Origin: UBA7398 sp947491605
GTDB lineage: Bacteria > Actinomycetota > Actinomycetes > Nanopelagicales > Nanopelagicaceae
Direction: 5' to 3'
DNA length: 11,886 nucleotides
Assembly: GCA_947491605.1 (NCBI GenBank)
Contig: CANLJW010000032.1
Coordinates: 1 to 11,886, forward strand
The notes beneath the pieces are model-generated. The model worked only from the letters and a program-made list of their open reading frames with translations, was not told the DNA's origin and searched no databases. Position 1 is the first letter of the stretch, and each line of letters begins with the position of its first letter. Made by a program: the position numbers and the translations under genes. This document shows, in pieces, positions 5,941 to 11,886 of this stretch.

Positions 5941-7352
5941 GTCTTGAATTACATCAACTCTCCATTTCCCAGGTAAGTAAATTACTTAAGAAAAAACAGA
6001 TTTCTCCAATCGAGTTAACCAAAATATGTCTCGATAGAATTGAAAAATACAATCCAAAACTAAACGCATTTATCGCGGTTTATGCAGAAGAAGCGATGCA
6101 GCAAGCAAAAATTGCGGAGCGTCAGATTGCTCGCAACGAATACAAAGGGAAATTACATGGAGTTCCGATTGCAATAAAAGACAATATCTATTTTAAGAAT
6201 AAAGTTACAACAATGGGATCAAAAATTCATGGTAATTTTGTATCCGATTTTGACGCTACTTCAGTAGTGAAACTTCGCGAAAGCGGCGCAATATTTCTTG
6301 GAAAAACGAATATGCATGAGTACGCCCTTGGTGCCACAACCGACAATCCCCATTTTGGGACATGTCGAAATCCGTGGCACTTAGGAAAAATCCCAGGTGG
6401 TTCAAGTGGTGGTTCAGCCGCTGCGGTGTCGGCCTTTTTGGCATATGGCGCTCTAGGTACTGACACTTCGGGATCAATTCGAGTTCCAGCGGCAGCATGT
6501 GGATTAGTAGGTTTGAAAGCAACATATGGTCGCGTAAGTAAGTATGGGTGTTTTCCGGAAGCTTGGACTCTTGATCACATTGGGCCAATTACTCGCACAG
6601 TTAAAGATTCAGCAATAATTTTTGATGCTATTAGTGGGAGAGACCGCAATGATCCAACTTGTTTAGATTTAGCAGGAACTAAATTATCAAAAAAAATAGA
6701 TGGAAATATTAAAAATCTAACAATAGGTATCGAGGAAGACTTCTTCTTCAAATTTACAGATACGGATGTTGAAAAACAGGTTCGGGCAAGCATCGCAAAA
6801 TTAAAGAAGCTTGGCGCAAAAATCAAGCCCGTTAAAATCCCATCACTTAAAGATGCGTTCTGGGCCCTTACAATTATTGATACGTCGGAAACAACCACCG
6901 TTCACCAACCCTTAATGAAAAATCACGCTAATAGCTATGGTGCAGATGTGCGTTTTTTAATTGAATGTGGATATTTACCTTCAGCCGTGGATTATTTGCA
7001 AGCACTGCAATTAAGAAGAATAATCCAAAAGGAAGTTACTGAAGTTTTTCAAAGCGTTGATGTCTTGATCGCACCTACATTGCCAAGCAAAACACCTTCC
7101 CAAGGTGAACTCACCAGCATCATCAACGGAAAGTCGGTAGACACGATCGAAACCTGCATGCATAACGTAGGTCCAGGCAATCTTCTTGGTCTTCCGTCCC
7201 TCTCTATGCCATGTGGTTTAGTTGACGGCATACCTGTTGGAATTGAAATTATTGGTGCGCCATTACAAGAGTTAAAAGTGCTTAACATTGCAATGGGATT
7301 GGAATCTACTGCTCCAATTGGTAATGCCATACCGACTGCGTACTTAAATTGA
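5937..7352 (+). CDS. Amidase-signature family hydrolase
   Basis: A 471-residue cytoplasmic enzyme hydrolysing a carboxamide or related C-N bond. The Ser-cisSer-Lys triad is complete: Lys81 in PIAIKDN, Ser156 in PGGSSGGS (153-160) and nucleophile Ser180 in GTDTSGSIR (174-182). The spacings of 75 and 24 residues equal those in GatA and its relatives. It resembles the GatA/AtzE-type branch in length. It is unlikely to be the Glu-tRNA(Gln) amidotransferase subunit because no gatB is adjacent and the neighbours are catabolic. The ATG overlaps the preceding 53-aa gene by 4 nt (ATGA), and the stop lies 8 nt before the P1 hydrolase ATG (or overlaps an alternative TTG start as TTGA), so the three genes form one operon. 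The substrate is unknown; candidates are amides or oligo-amides taken up by the neighbouring permease. Confidence 0.92.
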   Translation: MSLELHQLSISQVSKLLKKKQISPIELTKICLDRIEKYNPKLNAFIAVYAEEAMQQAKIAERQIARNEYKGKLHGVPIAIKDNIYFKNKVTTMGSKIHGNFVSDFDATSVVKLRESGAIFLGKTNMHEYALGATTDNPHFGTCRNPWHLGKIPGGSSGGSAAAVSAFLAYGALGTDTSGSIRVPAAACGLVGLKATYGRVSKYGCFPEAWTLDHIGPITRTVKDSAIIFDAISGRDRNDPTCLDLAGTKLSKKIDGNIKNLTIGIEEDFFFKFTDTDVEKQVRASIAKLKKLGAKIKPVKIPSLKDAFWALTIIDTSETTTVHQPLMKNHANSYGADVRFLIECGYLPSAVDYLQALQLRRIIQKEVTEVFQSVDVLIAPTLPSKTPSQGELTSIINGKSVDTIETCMHNVGPGNLLGLPSLSMPCGLVDGIPVGIEIIGAPLQELKVLNIAMGLESTAPIGNAIPTAYLN

Positions 7353-7360
7353 TTAAAAAA

Positions 7361-8482
7361 ATGTCAGCCGAGAAACCGCGCGCACGCGAGCTTGGCATTA
7401 CTTTTTCGGGTTTAGTCGGGGCAAATAATGCAATTACTGATGTACCTGGAGTCGAAGTTGGTTATGTCACGAAAATAGCAGGTCAAAATATTCGGACCGG
7501 AGTAACAGCCATCTTGCCAAGGGGAAAAGCCGAAATCGGGATGCCTTGTGCCGCTGCCTTCTATTCATTAAATGGCAATGGCGAAATGACCGGCACCATT
7601 TGGATTGAAGAGTCGGGCACGCTCTCAATGCCAATCATGATTACAAATACTCACGCCGTTGGCAGAGTTCATAGTGGAGTTGTTGCATGGGTTGCGGAGC
7701 ATTTACCGATCGTTGCTGCTAAATGGCTTTTGCCAGTTGTAGCTGAGACTTGGGATGGCTATTTAAATGAGATCAATCTTTTAGCGGTCACCGAGGAAGA
7801 TGCGAAAGCCGCAATTGATAATGCGAAGCCTGGTCCAGTCGAAGAGGGATCGGTTGGTGGCGGAACTGGCATGAATTGTTATCAATACAAAGGTGGCAAT
7901 GGAACTTCGTCGCGAATAGTTAAGTATGCAGAAAAAGATTACACAGTCGGAGCTTTCGTCCAAGCAAATTTTGGAAGTAGAGCGGAATTAACCATTACTG
8001 GTGTTTCGATGGCAGATTCAAAAATTCCAAACCCATTATCTGACCGTACTTGGCTTGAAGTAGATAATGAAATGATTACTCCACCGCAAGGCGCTGGCTC
8101 GGTAATCGTAATAATTGCAACGGATGCACCATTGCTTCCAAATCAATGTAAAGCTCTCGCTAAGCGAGTTCCACTCGGACTTGCTCGCACGGGTACAGCA
8201 GGCAGTCATTTCTCTGGCGACATCTTTTTAGCTTTTTCTACCGCTAACAAAGGTTCCTTTCAAAGCAATTTTCCAAGTAGCAATTCTAATAAATCAGATT
8301 ACGATATTTCTAGATCGATTCCTTGGGGCGAGATGGATAGCTTTTTGACCGCAACAGTCCAGGCCGTAGAAGAAGCCGTTGTGAATGCGCTAGTTGTGAA
8401 CCAAGATATGGAAGGCCGTGATGGGCATAAAAGTTACGCAATTACTCGTGAATTTATTGAATCGAAATTCAAAAAAACCTAA
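7361..8482 (+). CDS. P1 family (DmpA/NylC-type) self-processing N-terminal-nucleophile hydrolase
   Basis: A 373-residue protein, matching the usual length of DmpA (L-aminopeptidase/D-esterase) and beta-peptidyl aminopeptidases. The cleavage site is intact: GAGSVIVIIATDAPLLP, where autocleavage between Gly246 and Ser247 would release a beta subunit with Ser247 as N-terminal nucleophile. Other landmarks are NAITDVPGVEVG near the N-terminus, GSVGGGTGMNCYQYKGG in the middle and ANFGSR with Asn203 as a candidate oxyanion residue. The family releases N-terminal residues from small peptides, amides or beta-peptides, and NylC cuts nylon oligomers. ATG 7361 is chosen; an in-frame TTG at 7349 would overlap the amidase stop (TTGA) and add 4 residues. 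Neither has a good Shine-Dalgarno, so translation is probably coupled to the amidase. Confidence 0.92.
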   Translation: MSAEKPRARELGITFSGLVGANNAITDVPGVEVGYVTKIAGQNIRTGVTAILPRGKAEIGMPCAAAFYSLNGNGEMTGTIWIEESGTLSMPIMITNTHAVGRVHSGVVAWVAEHLPIVAAKWLLPVVAETWDGYLNEINLLAVTEEDAKAAIDNAKPGPVEEGSVGGGTGMNCYQYKGGNGTSSRIVKYAEKDYTVGAFVQANFGSRAELTITGVSMADSKIPNPLSDRTWLEVDNEMITPPQGAGSVIVIIATDAPLLPNQCKALAKRVPLGLARTGTAGSHFSGDIFLAFSTANKGSFQSNFPSSNSNKSDYDISRSIPWGEMDSFLTATVQAVEEAVVNALVVNQDMEGRDGHKSYAITREFIESKFKKT

Positions 8483-8524
8483 GAAAAACACTAATATGAT
8501 AATTGTCAGACCGGCCAAGACAGA

Positions 8525-9496
8525 CTAAAGCCAATTAGATTTTCTAAATTTATAAAATAGGAATCCACTAAGTACTCCGATTACGCTCAAAATTATCGGA
8601 TATCCAAATTTCCATTCCAACTCCGGCATATATTTAAAATTCATTCCATATATTCCAGCAACCATGGTCGGTCCCGCTGCTAGCGCAACCCAAGCCGAAA
8701 TCCGGCGTACGTCCTCATTCTGTCTAACTTGCACGTGTGCCAAATCGGCTTGCAAAACTGTAGTTAACAACGAATCCATACCAGCCGCATGTTCATTAGC
8801 ATGTTGCAAGTGATCGATAGTGTCGCGAAAGAATGGCTTAATTTCCAACGGTGCTGAAGTAAATGCATCTGAAGTTATTTTCTGCAATGGCAAAATCAGC
8901 GGCTCGATGGCATGGTGGTATTCAATTACTTCGCGTTTTAAGAAATATATTTCCTGGCTATAGGTTTTTCGATTTCCACCAAAAACCTTACTTTCAATAT
9001 TTATCACATCATTTTCCAACTCATTTGCAATGCTGGTGTAGCCATCGATAACACGATCAACAACCGCGTGCAGTACTGCAAATGGACCCATTCTCAATTG
9101 CTCCGGCTTTTGCTCTAAATCATGGCGCACCGTGGTTAGTGGCGAACCTTCACCATGACGCACTGTCACAATGAAATGTTTATCAACAAAGCACATCAAT
9201 TCCCCGGTAGTAATCTCTGATTTAAGCTCGTCATAGAAAACTGTCTTTATAACGAAAAACGTTAACCCTGCGTAATCTTCAATCTTAGGACGTTGCTTTG
9301 CCGAGATTGCATCTTCAATAGCTAGTGGATGGAAATTCAATTCACCAACAACATGATCAAATTCTTCTTCTGTTGGTTCCGCTAGTCCAATCCAGACAAA
9401 CCCACCATTATTACGGGCAAGATCTACTTGTTCTGAAATATCCGATGGTGCGGTTACGCGCTCACCATCTTGATAGAGAGCTATATCTACAATCAC
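8525..9496 (-). CDS. corA: CorA-family magnesium/divalent metal ion transporter
   Basis: 323 residues. A large cytoplasmic alpha/beta domain with HPLAIEDAISAKQRPKIEDY (56-75) is followed by a long helical stalk. Two C-terminal transmembrane helices (about 267-283 and 298-315) flank the pore signature YGMN at 283-286. The family forms homopentameric channels carrying Mg2+ and sometimes Co2+, Ni2+ or Zn2+. The loop after GMN is FKYMPELEWKFGYP, close to the usual MPE pattern. The protein ends in a short basic cytosolic tail (KFRKSNWL). The start is GTG 9496; an in-frame TGA lies 12 nt upstream, so no longer start exists. There is no Shine-Dalgarno, but AATAAT lies 7 nt upstream. It is convergent with the P1 hydrolase operon across a 42-nt gap with no clear terminator. 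Confidence 0.93.
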   Translation of the reverse strand: MIVDIALYQDGERVTAPSDISEQVDLARNNGGFVWIGLAEPTEEEFDHVVGELNFHPLAIEDAISAKQRPKIEDYAGLTFFVIKTVFYDELKSEITTGELMCFVDKHFIVTVRHGEGSPLTTVRHDLEQKPEQLRMGPFAVLHAVVDRVIDGYTSIANELENDVINIESKVFGGNRKTYSQEIYFLKREVIEYHHAIEPLILPLQKITSDAFTSAPLEIKPFFRDTIDHLQHANEHAAGMDSLLTTVLQADLAHVQVRQNEDVRRISAWVALAAGPTMVAGIYGMNFKYMPELEWKFGYPIILSVIGVLSGFLFYKFRKSNWL

Positions 9497-9503
9497 AGTG
9501 AGG

Positions 9504-9509
9504 ATTATT
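9504..9509 (-). promoter_or_regulatory. Weak candidate -10 box of a leaderless promoter for corA
   Basis: AATAAT on the minus strand, 7 nt upstream of GTG 9496, has the same geometry as the boxes before the DJ-1 and proline racemase-superfamily genes, but a poorer match to TANNNT. No Shine-Dalgarno is present. Confidence 0.3.
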
Positions 9510-9551
9510 CATCAAAAAATGAATTTTCTTTAGAAATCCATTCAAATTTGA

Positions 9552-9722
9552 TTATATATTTCGTCCAAATTTACGACGTTTACGAAAAAGCTCTTCATCA
9601 AATTTCTGGTTTTCGCGACGAATCTGACTTGTTCGTGCTTGTTGGTCAAACTCTAGTTTTTCGTATTTTTCGTGATGACGGTATCGATCATTTATAAACG
9701 ACGTTAAATGTGAGAAGTCCAT
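9552..9722 (-). CDS. 56-aa highly charged hypothetical protein
   Basis: An uninterrupted ATG-to-TAA reading in the gap between corA and the AcnX operon, in the same direction as both. It starts MDFSHLTSFINDRYRHHEKY and ends FRKRRKFGRNI. It is rich in Arg, Lys, Glu, Gln and His with regularly spaced hydrophobics, which suggests one long amphipathic helix or coiled coil with a basic tail, perhaps binding nucleic acid. No family is recognised. A CATTAT box lies 6 nt before the ATG (leaderless geometry) and there is no Shine-Dalgarno. The plus-strand ORF across the same bases reads as a worse protein. Without it, 9497-9796 would be a 300-nt gap, unusual in this compact window. Another reading is non-coding spacer that is open by chance. 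Confidence 0.45.
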   Translation of the reverse strand: MDFSHLTSFINDRYRHHEKYEKLEFDQQARTSQIRRENQKFDEELFRKRRKFGRNI

Positions 9723-9796
9723 GAGCAGATAATGGATCGGCTCGGTTACCTAGTTACAGATTGACGGCTAATTTCAGATGAGGATTAGGTGTATTT

Positions 9797-10237
9797 CTAC
9801 TCCAGCAATTTGATAAGCCCAATCATATTTTCGCTGTCGACCTCAACTAAGACTGAACCCGATTTTGGGATTTTTGCATATGAATCTGCGCTCAACTCAA
9901 CCATCGGCATCTGGATTTGGTACAGCTCGGCAGATACAAGCGCTCCAATTACTAAAATTGTGTCGCACTCGGTGAAGATCATCGCTGCTGGCGCTTTTTT
10001 TACTCTAATTAATTCTGCAAGAACCGCGGTGGCTGAACTTGAACCCCGACCGGAGGTCATAACAAGCACTTTCCCGGCAACGCTTACTCCACATTGCGGA
10101 TGGTGCACATCAATGATTACACCATGATGATCAACGCCACCCCAAAATGAAATTGGTTGATCAAGAATTAACAATTCGCCACTACTACTTCCGGGATGTA
10201 GCGCTCGCCCGGTTAGGGTTTTAGAACCAGAGAGCAT
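9797..10237 (-). CDS. Aconitase X small (swivel, DUF126) subunit
   Basis: 146 residues. LTGRALHPGSSSGELLILDQ at 8-27, FWGGVDHHGVIIDVHHPQCG at 31-50 and TSGRGSSSATAVLAELIR at 61-78 are the standard landmarks of DUF126; the Ser cluster at 66-68 supplies the conserved catalytic/binding serine of the swivel domain. It pairs with the large subunit immediately upstream. ATG 10237 is preferred because it matches the family N-terminus; the frame also has a TTG at 10273 that would add 12 residues. With ATG 10237 it overlaps the large-subunit gene by 17 nt, which implies translational coupling. Separate subunits mark this as the two-gene (type II) form; type I AcnX is a single fused chain. Confidence 0.9.
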   Translation of the reverse strand: MLSGSKTLTGRALHPGSSSGELLILDQPISFWGGVDHHGVIIDVHHPQCGVSVAGKVLVMTSGRGSSSATAVLAELIRVKKAPAAMIFTECDTILVIGALVSAELYQIQMPMVELSADSYAKIPKSGSVLVEVDSENMIGLIKLLE

Positions 10238-11498
10238 CGTTGCGCACCAACTTTCCAGCTCTTGCCGAAGCAATACATTCTTTAACCGACCCTAAGATCG
10301 TCTCAATTCCCAAATTACCAGGGGCATACCACGCCCATTTTCCAGAATTAGTCATTACAGTTTTAATTTTTGGATTAAGTATCGGTGTTACATATGTACA
10401 AGTATCGGTAACAATCCGACCACCCGCATTTTTAAGTATTTGGGCATAACCTAAAGCTTCAGCTCGCTCTAATACACCCCGGCTCGTGGAAACATAAAAA
10501 TCTATTGACGGGGAAAACTTATCGCCGCCTTCTAATTCTTTTGCAAGATTTTCAAACTCAGCGAGTGAAAAATGAGGTGTACCTAAACTAACTGCATCAA
10601 GATCATCTCCGACTGCGGTAGTAAGTCGATCACGTGATGCTCGCAATTGCGCGGTAGATATTTTAATCGTCTCGACTTTGGCATTTACTACTGCCGCTAA
10701 AGTTGGAGCTTCTGGAGTCACCCCAACAATATGAAATAAACCGACGCCACCAGCTGATGCCGCAGTTGCGCCAAGTCCCTTGAGTCGATCCTCAGTTAAC
10801 CCACCATCTGAAAGATCACCAGGCAATCCGATCATCGCAGCCACTTTACTTTCAGCGATATCGCCTAAGAGCGCACCAATTGCTGGCCATGCACTTTCTT
10901 CTTCTAACAACTCACGTGATATCCCAGAAAAATCAAGAACTAATGCAGCTTTTCTACCTTCATCGGTATGTAGCCCTGCAAATGGAACTCGACCAACAAT
11001 TGCAGCAGAGATATCTAAAAAATCACCATACCGATCGGTCCGCGCACCTAATACTGAATTTGCAAAAACAATAGCATTCGATTCAGCCCAAGCAATTTGC
11101 GTTCCAAATGATGGTCGATGTCCGGTCTGATACGGCGCACATGTCCATGTCGCTTCGCAACCAAGAGCGAGATGCGCATCCATTAATCGTCGGCCATTGG
11201 TAGCTAACGTTGCATCAGCATGAACCAAGTCTGGATGTAATAAATCTAATGAACTAACATTTGTAGTAGTTCTAACTTTTACCTTGCCACCAAGTTCCAC
11301 GAGTTTTTCAGTATATTCAAGACCAGCAATTCCATGATAGAGACAGCCATCTGCATGTGCCGATTCAATTTCAATTAATCGCGTTGCTTGATTTGCTTTG
11401 GCAACCCCAACAATTAACCGCATGCACATTGCAATGGCAGGACCGTGTTCACCCGCAAGCATCGCTTGTTCTACTTCAGTCAAAAGCAATTTCTTCAT
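10221..11498 (-). CDS. Aconitase X large (catalytic, DUF521) subunit; probable cis-3-hydroxy-L-proline dehydratase
   Basis: 425 residues. The family reading is clear: EQAMLAGEHGPAIAMCMRLI at 10-29, ESAHADGCLYHG at 45-56, TWTCAPYQTGHRPSFGTQIAW at 117-137, FANSVLGART at 145-154, IVTDTCTYVTPIL at 362-374 and TNSGKWAWYAPGN at 383-395. Cys120 and Cys367 are likely iron-sulfur cluster ligands. Characterised bacterial AcnX enzymes dehydrate cis-3-hydroxy-L-proline to pyrroline-2-carboxylate, which is then reduced to proline; archaeal members are mevalonate-5-phosphate dehydratases. The bacterial function fits the proline racemase-superfamily gene at the far end of the window. ATG 11498 is chosen because it starts 1 nt after the upstream stop and fits the family N-terminus. 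The open frame extends upstream to 11633, but those residues overlap the DinB gene. Confidence 0.92.
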   Translation of the reverse strand: MKKLLLTEVEQAMLAGEHGPAIAMCMRLIVGVAKANQATRLIEIESAHADGCLYHGIAGLEYTEKLVELGGKVKVRTTTNVSSLDLLHPDLVHADATLATNGRRLMDAHLALGCEATWTCAPYQTGHRPSFGTQIAWAESNAIVFANSVLGARTDRYGDFLDISAAIVGRVPFAGLHTDEGRKAALVLDFSGISRELLEEESAWPAIGALLGDIAESKVAAMIGLPGDLSDGGLTEDRLKGLGATAASAGGVGLFHIVGVTPEAPTLAAVVNAKVETIKISTAQLRASRDRLTTAVGDDLDAVSLGTPHFSLAEFENLAKELEGGDKFSPSIDFYVSTSRGVLERAEALGYAQILKNAGGRIVTDTCTYVTPILNPKIKTVMTNSGKWAWYAPGNLGIETILGSVKECIASARAGKLVRNDALWF

Positions 11499-11499
11499 A

Positions 11500-11886
11500 C
11501 TATTCCGCGCTAGCAATAGCTTTCTCGATTTGCTCTCCATGGCTACGGGGATGGTTGGTATAGGTCTTAATCCATGTAGCGATCGTGTAATTGCCACTCT
11601 CGGTATGCACACCAGATCTCTCAAGGTCATCAAGACTTAATCGCTTAAGAATGTCCAAGGATGCTGCGCGCACAGATTTAAATACTGCTATCGAATTCTC
11701 AACCGGAAGTGTCGTATAACCCAGAACCGCGTTCTCCGCCCACATTCCTTCGTCGTATCCTTGAATTGTTGATCCCGCTGGTTCTGCAATTAATCTGCGG
11801 ATGCGTACATACGACTGGGTTTCACTATCTGCAAGATGATGAATAACTTGTCGTGGCGTCCATTCACCAGGAGCTGACTTATCCAG
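11500..11886 (-). CDS. DinB/YfiT-like superfamily protein, 5' end outside window
   Basis: The C-terminal 128 residues are present, and the start is beyond the right edge. The fragment opens with APGEWTPRQVIHHLADSE, whose His-His-x-Ala-Asp matches the first metal-ligand region of YfiT/DinB-like four-helix proteins. It ends with NHPRSHGEQIEKA, whose two His spaced by four supply the other ligands. The family includes metal-dependent thiol S-transferases (bacillithiol- and mycothiol-dependent) and many of unknown function. It is separated from the AcnX large-subunit ATG by 1 nt, so it is co-transcribed with the AcnX genes. A role in the same pathway is possible but not shown. Confidence 0.85.
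   Translation of the reverse strand: MDKSAPGEWTPRQVIHHLADSETQSYVRIRRLIAEPAGSTIQGYDEGMWAENAVLGYTTLPVENSIAVFKSVRAASLDILKRLSLDDLERSGVHTESGNYTIATWIKTYTNHPRSHGEQIEKAIASAE

Noticed and set aside
5779..7352. GatC-GatA pair of a Glu-tRNA(Gln) amidotransferase
   Set aside because: No gatB is nearby, the small protein is far shorter than GatC, and the neighbours are a P1 hydrolase and a permease, pointing to catabolism.
9470..9697. Plus-strand 75-aa ORF over the corA start and the gap
   Set aside because: It overlaps the corA start in antisense and is the complement of the more protein-like 56-aa minus-strand ORF.
10238..10273. TTG 10273 as the start of the AcnX small subunit
   Set aside because: It would add 12 residues not typical of DUF126 and a 53-nt overlap; ATG 10237 fits the family.
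9789..11130. Several plus-strand ORFs of 69-116 aa across the AcnX genes
   Set aside because: They are antisense shadows of the clearly coding AcnX subunits and show no protein family features.
11499..11633. Longer start of the AcnX large subunit, up to 11633
   Set aside because: The extra 45 residues overlap the well-supported DinB-like gene and do not resemble the AcnX N-terminus; ATG 11498 fits both.

Overview
The window looks like a chromosomal segment of a low-GC, streamlined actinobacterium, perhaps of the freshwater acI/Nanopelagicales type. This is an inference. It rests on the AT-leaning base composition by eye, very tight gene packing, several start codons preceded at 6-7 nt by a -10-like hexamer with no Shine-Dalgarno (a leaderless arrangement common in Actinobacteria), and protein motifs that read as actinobacterial. 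No rRNA, tRNA, IS element, phage gene or CRISPR array was seen.

Left edge (1-2247): a truncated proline racemase-superfamily gene on the minus strand, probably a hydroxyproline epimerase or dehydratase, faces away from a 12-TM APC permease that ends in a clear hairpin terminator. Positions 2254-2829 hold a small two-gene module, a BrnT/RelE-like toxin candidate followed by a 57-aa possible antitoxin. It is tail-to-tail with a DJ-1/PfpI (isonitrile hydratase-like) gene, and the two stop codons overlap.

Middle (3563-8482), all plus strand: an AhpD/CMD-like peroxidase-related protein; a second APC permease preceded by a perfect 7+4+7 palindrome (candidate operator) and followed by a strong terminator; then a three-gene operon. 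That operon has a 53-aa protein that may be a miniature GatC/AtzG-type adaptor, an amidase-signature hydrolase overlapping it by ATGA, and a P1-family (DmpA/NylC) self-processing N-terminal-nucleophile hydrolase. A TATAAT box lies in the 3' arm of the preceding terminator. Together with the permease this suggests uptake and two-step hydrolysis of an amide or oligo-amide (possibly beta-peptide-like) substrate.

Right part (8525-11886), all minus strand: a CorA-family metal-ion channel, a 56-aa highly charged small ORF, and an operon of a DinB/YfiT-like protein (truncated by the window edge), the aconitase X large subunit and the aconitase X small (DUF126) subunit. Characterised bacterial AcnX enzymes are cis-3-hydroxy-L-proline dehydratases. 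With the proline racemase-superfamily gene at the other end, this makes modified-proline catabolism a plausible theme for the locus. The whole window reads as a scavenging region for amino-acid derivatives.
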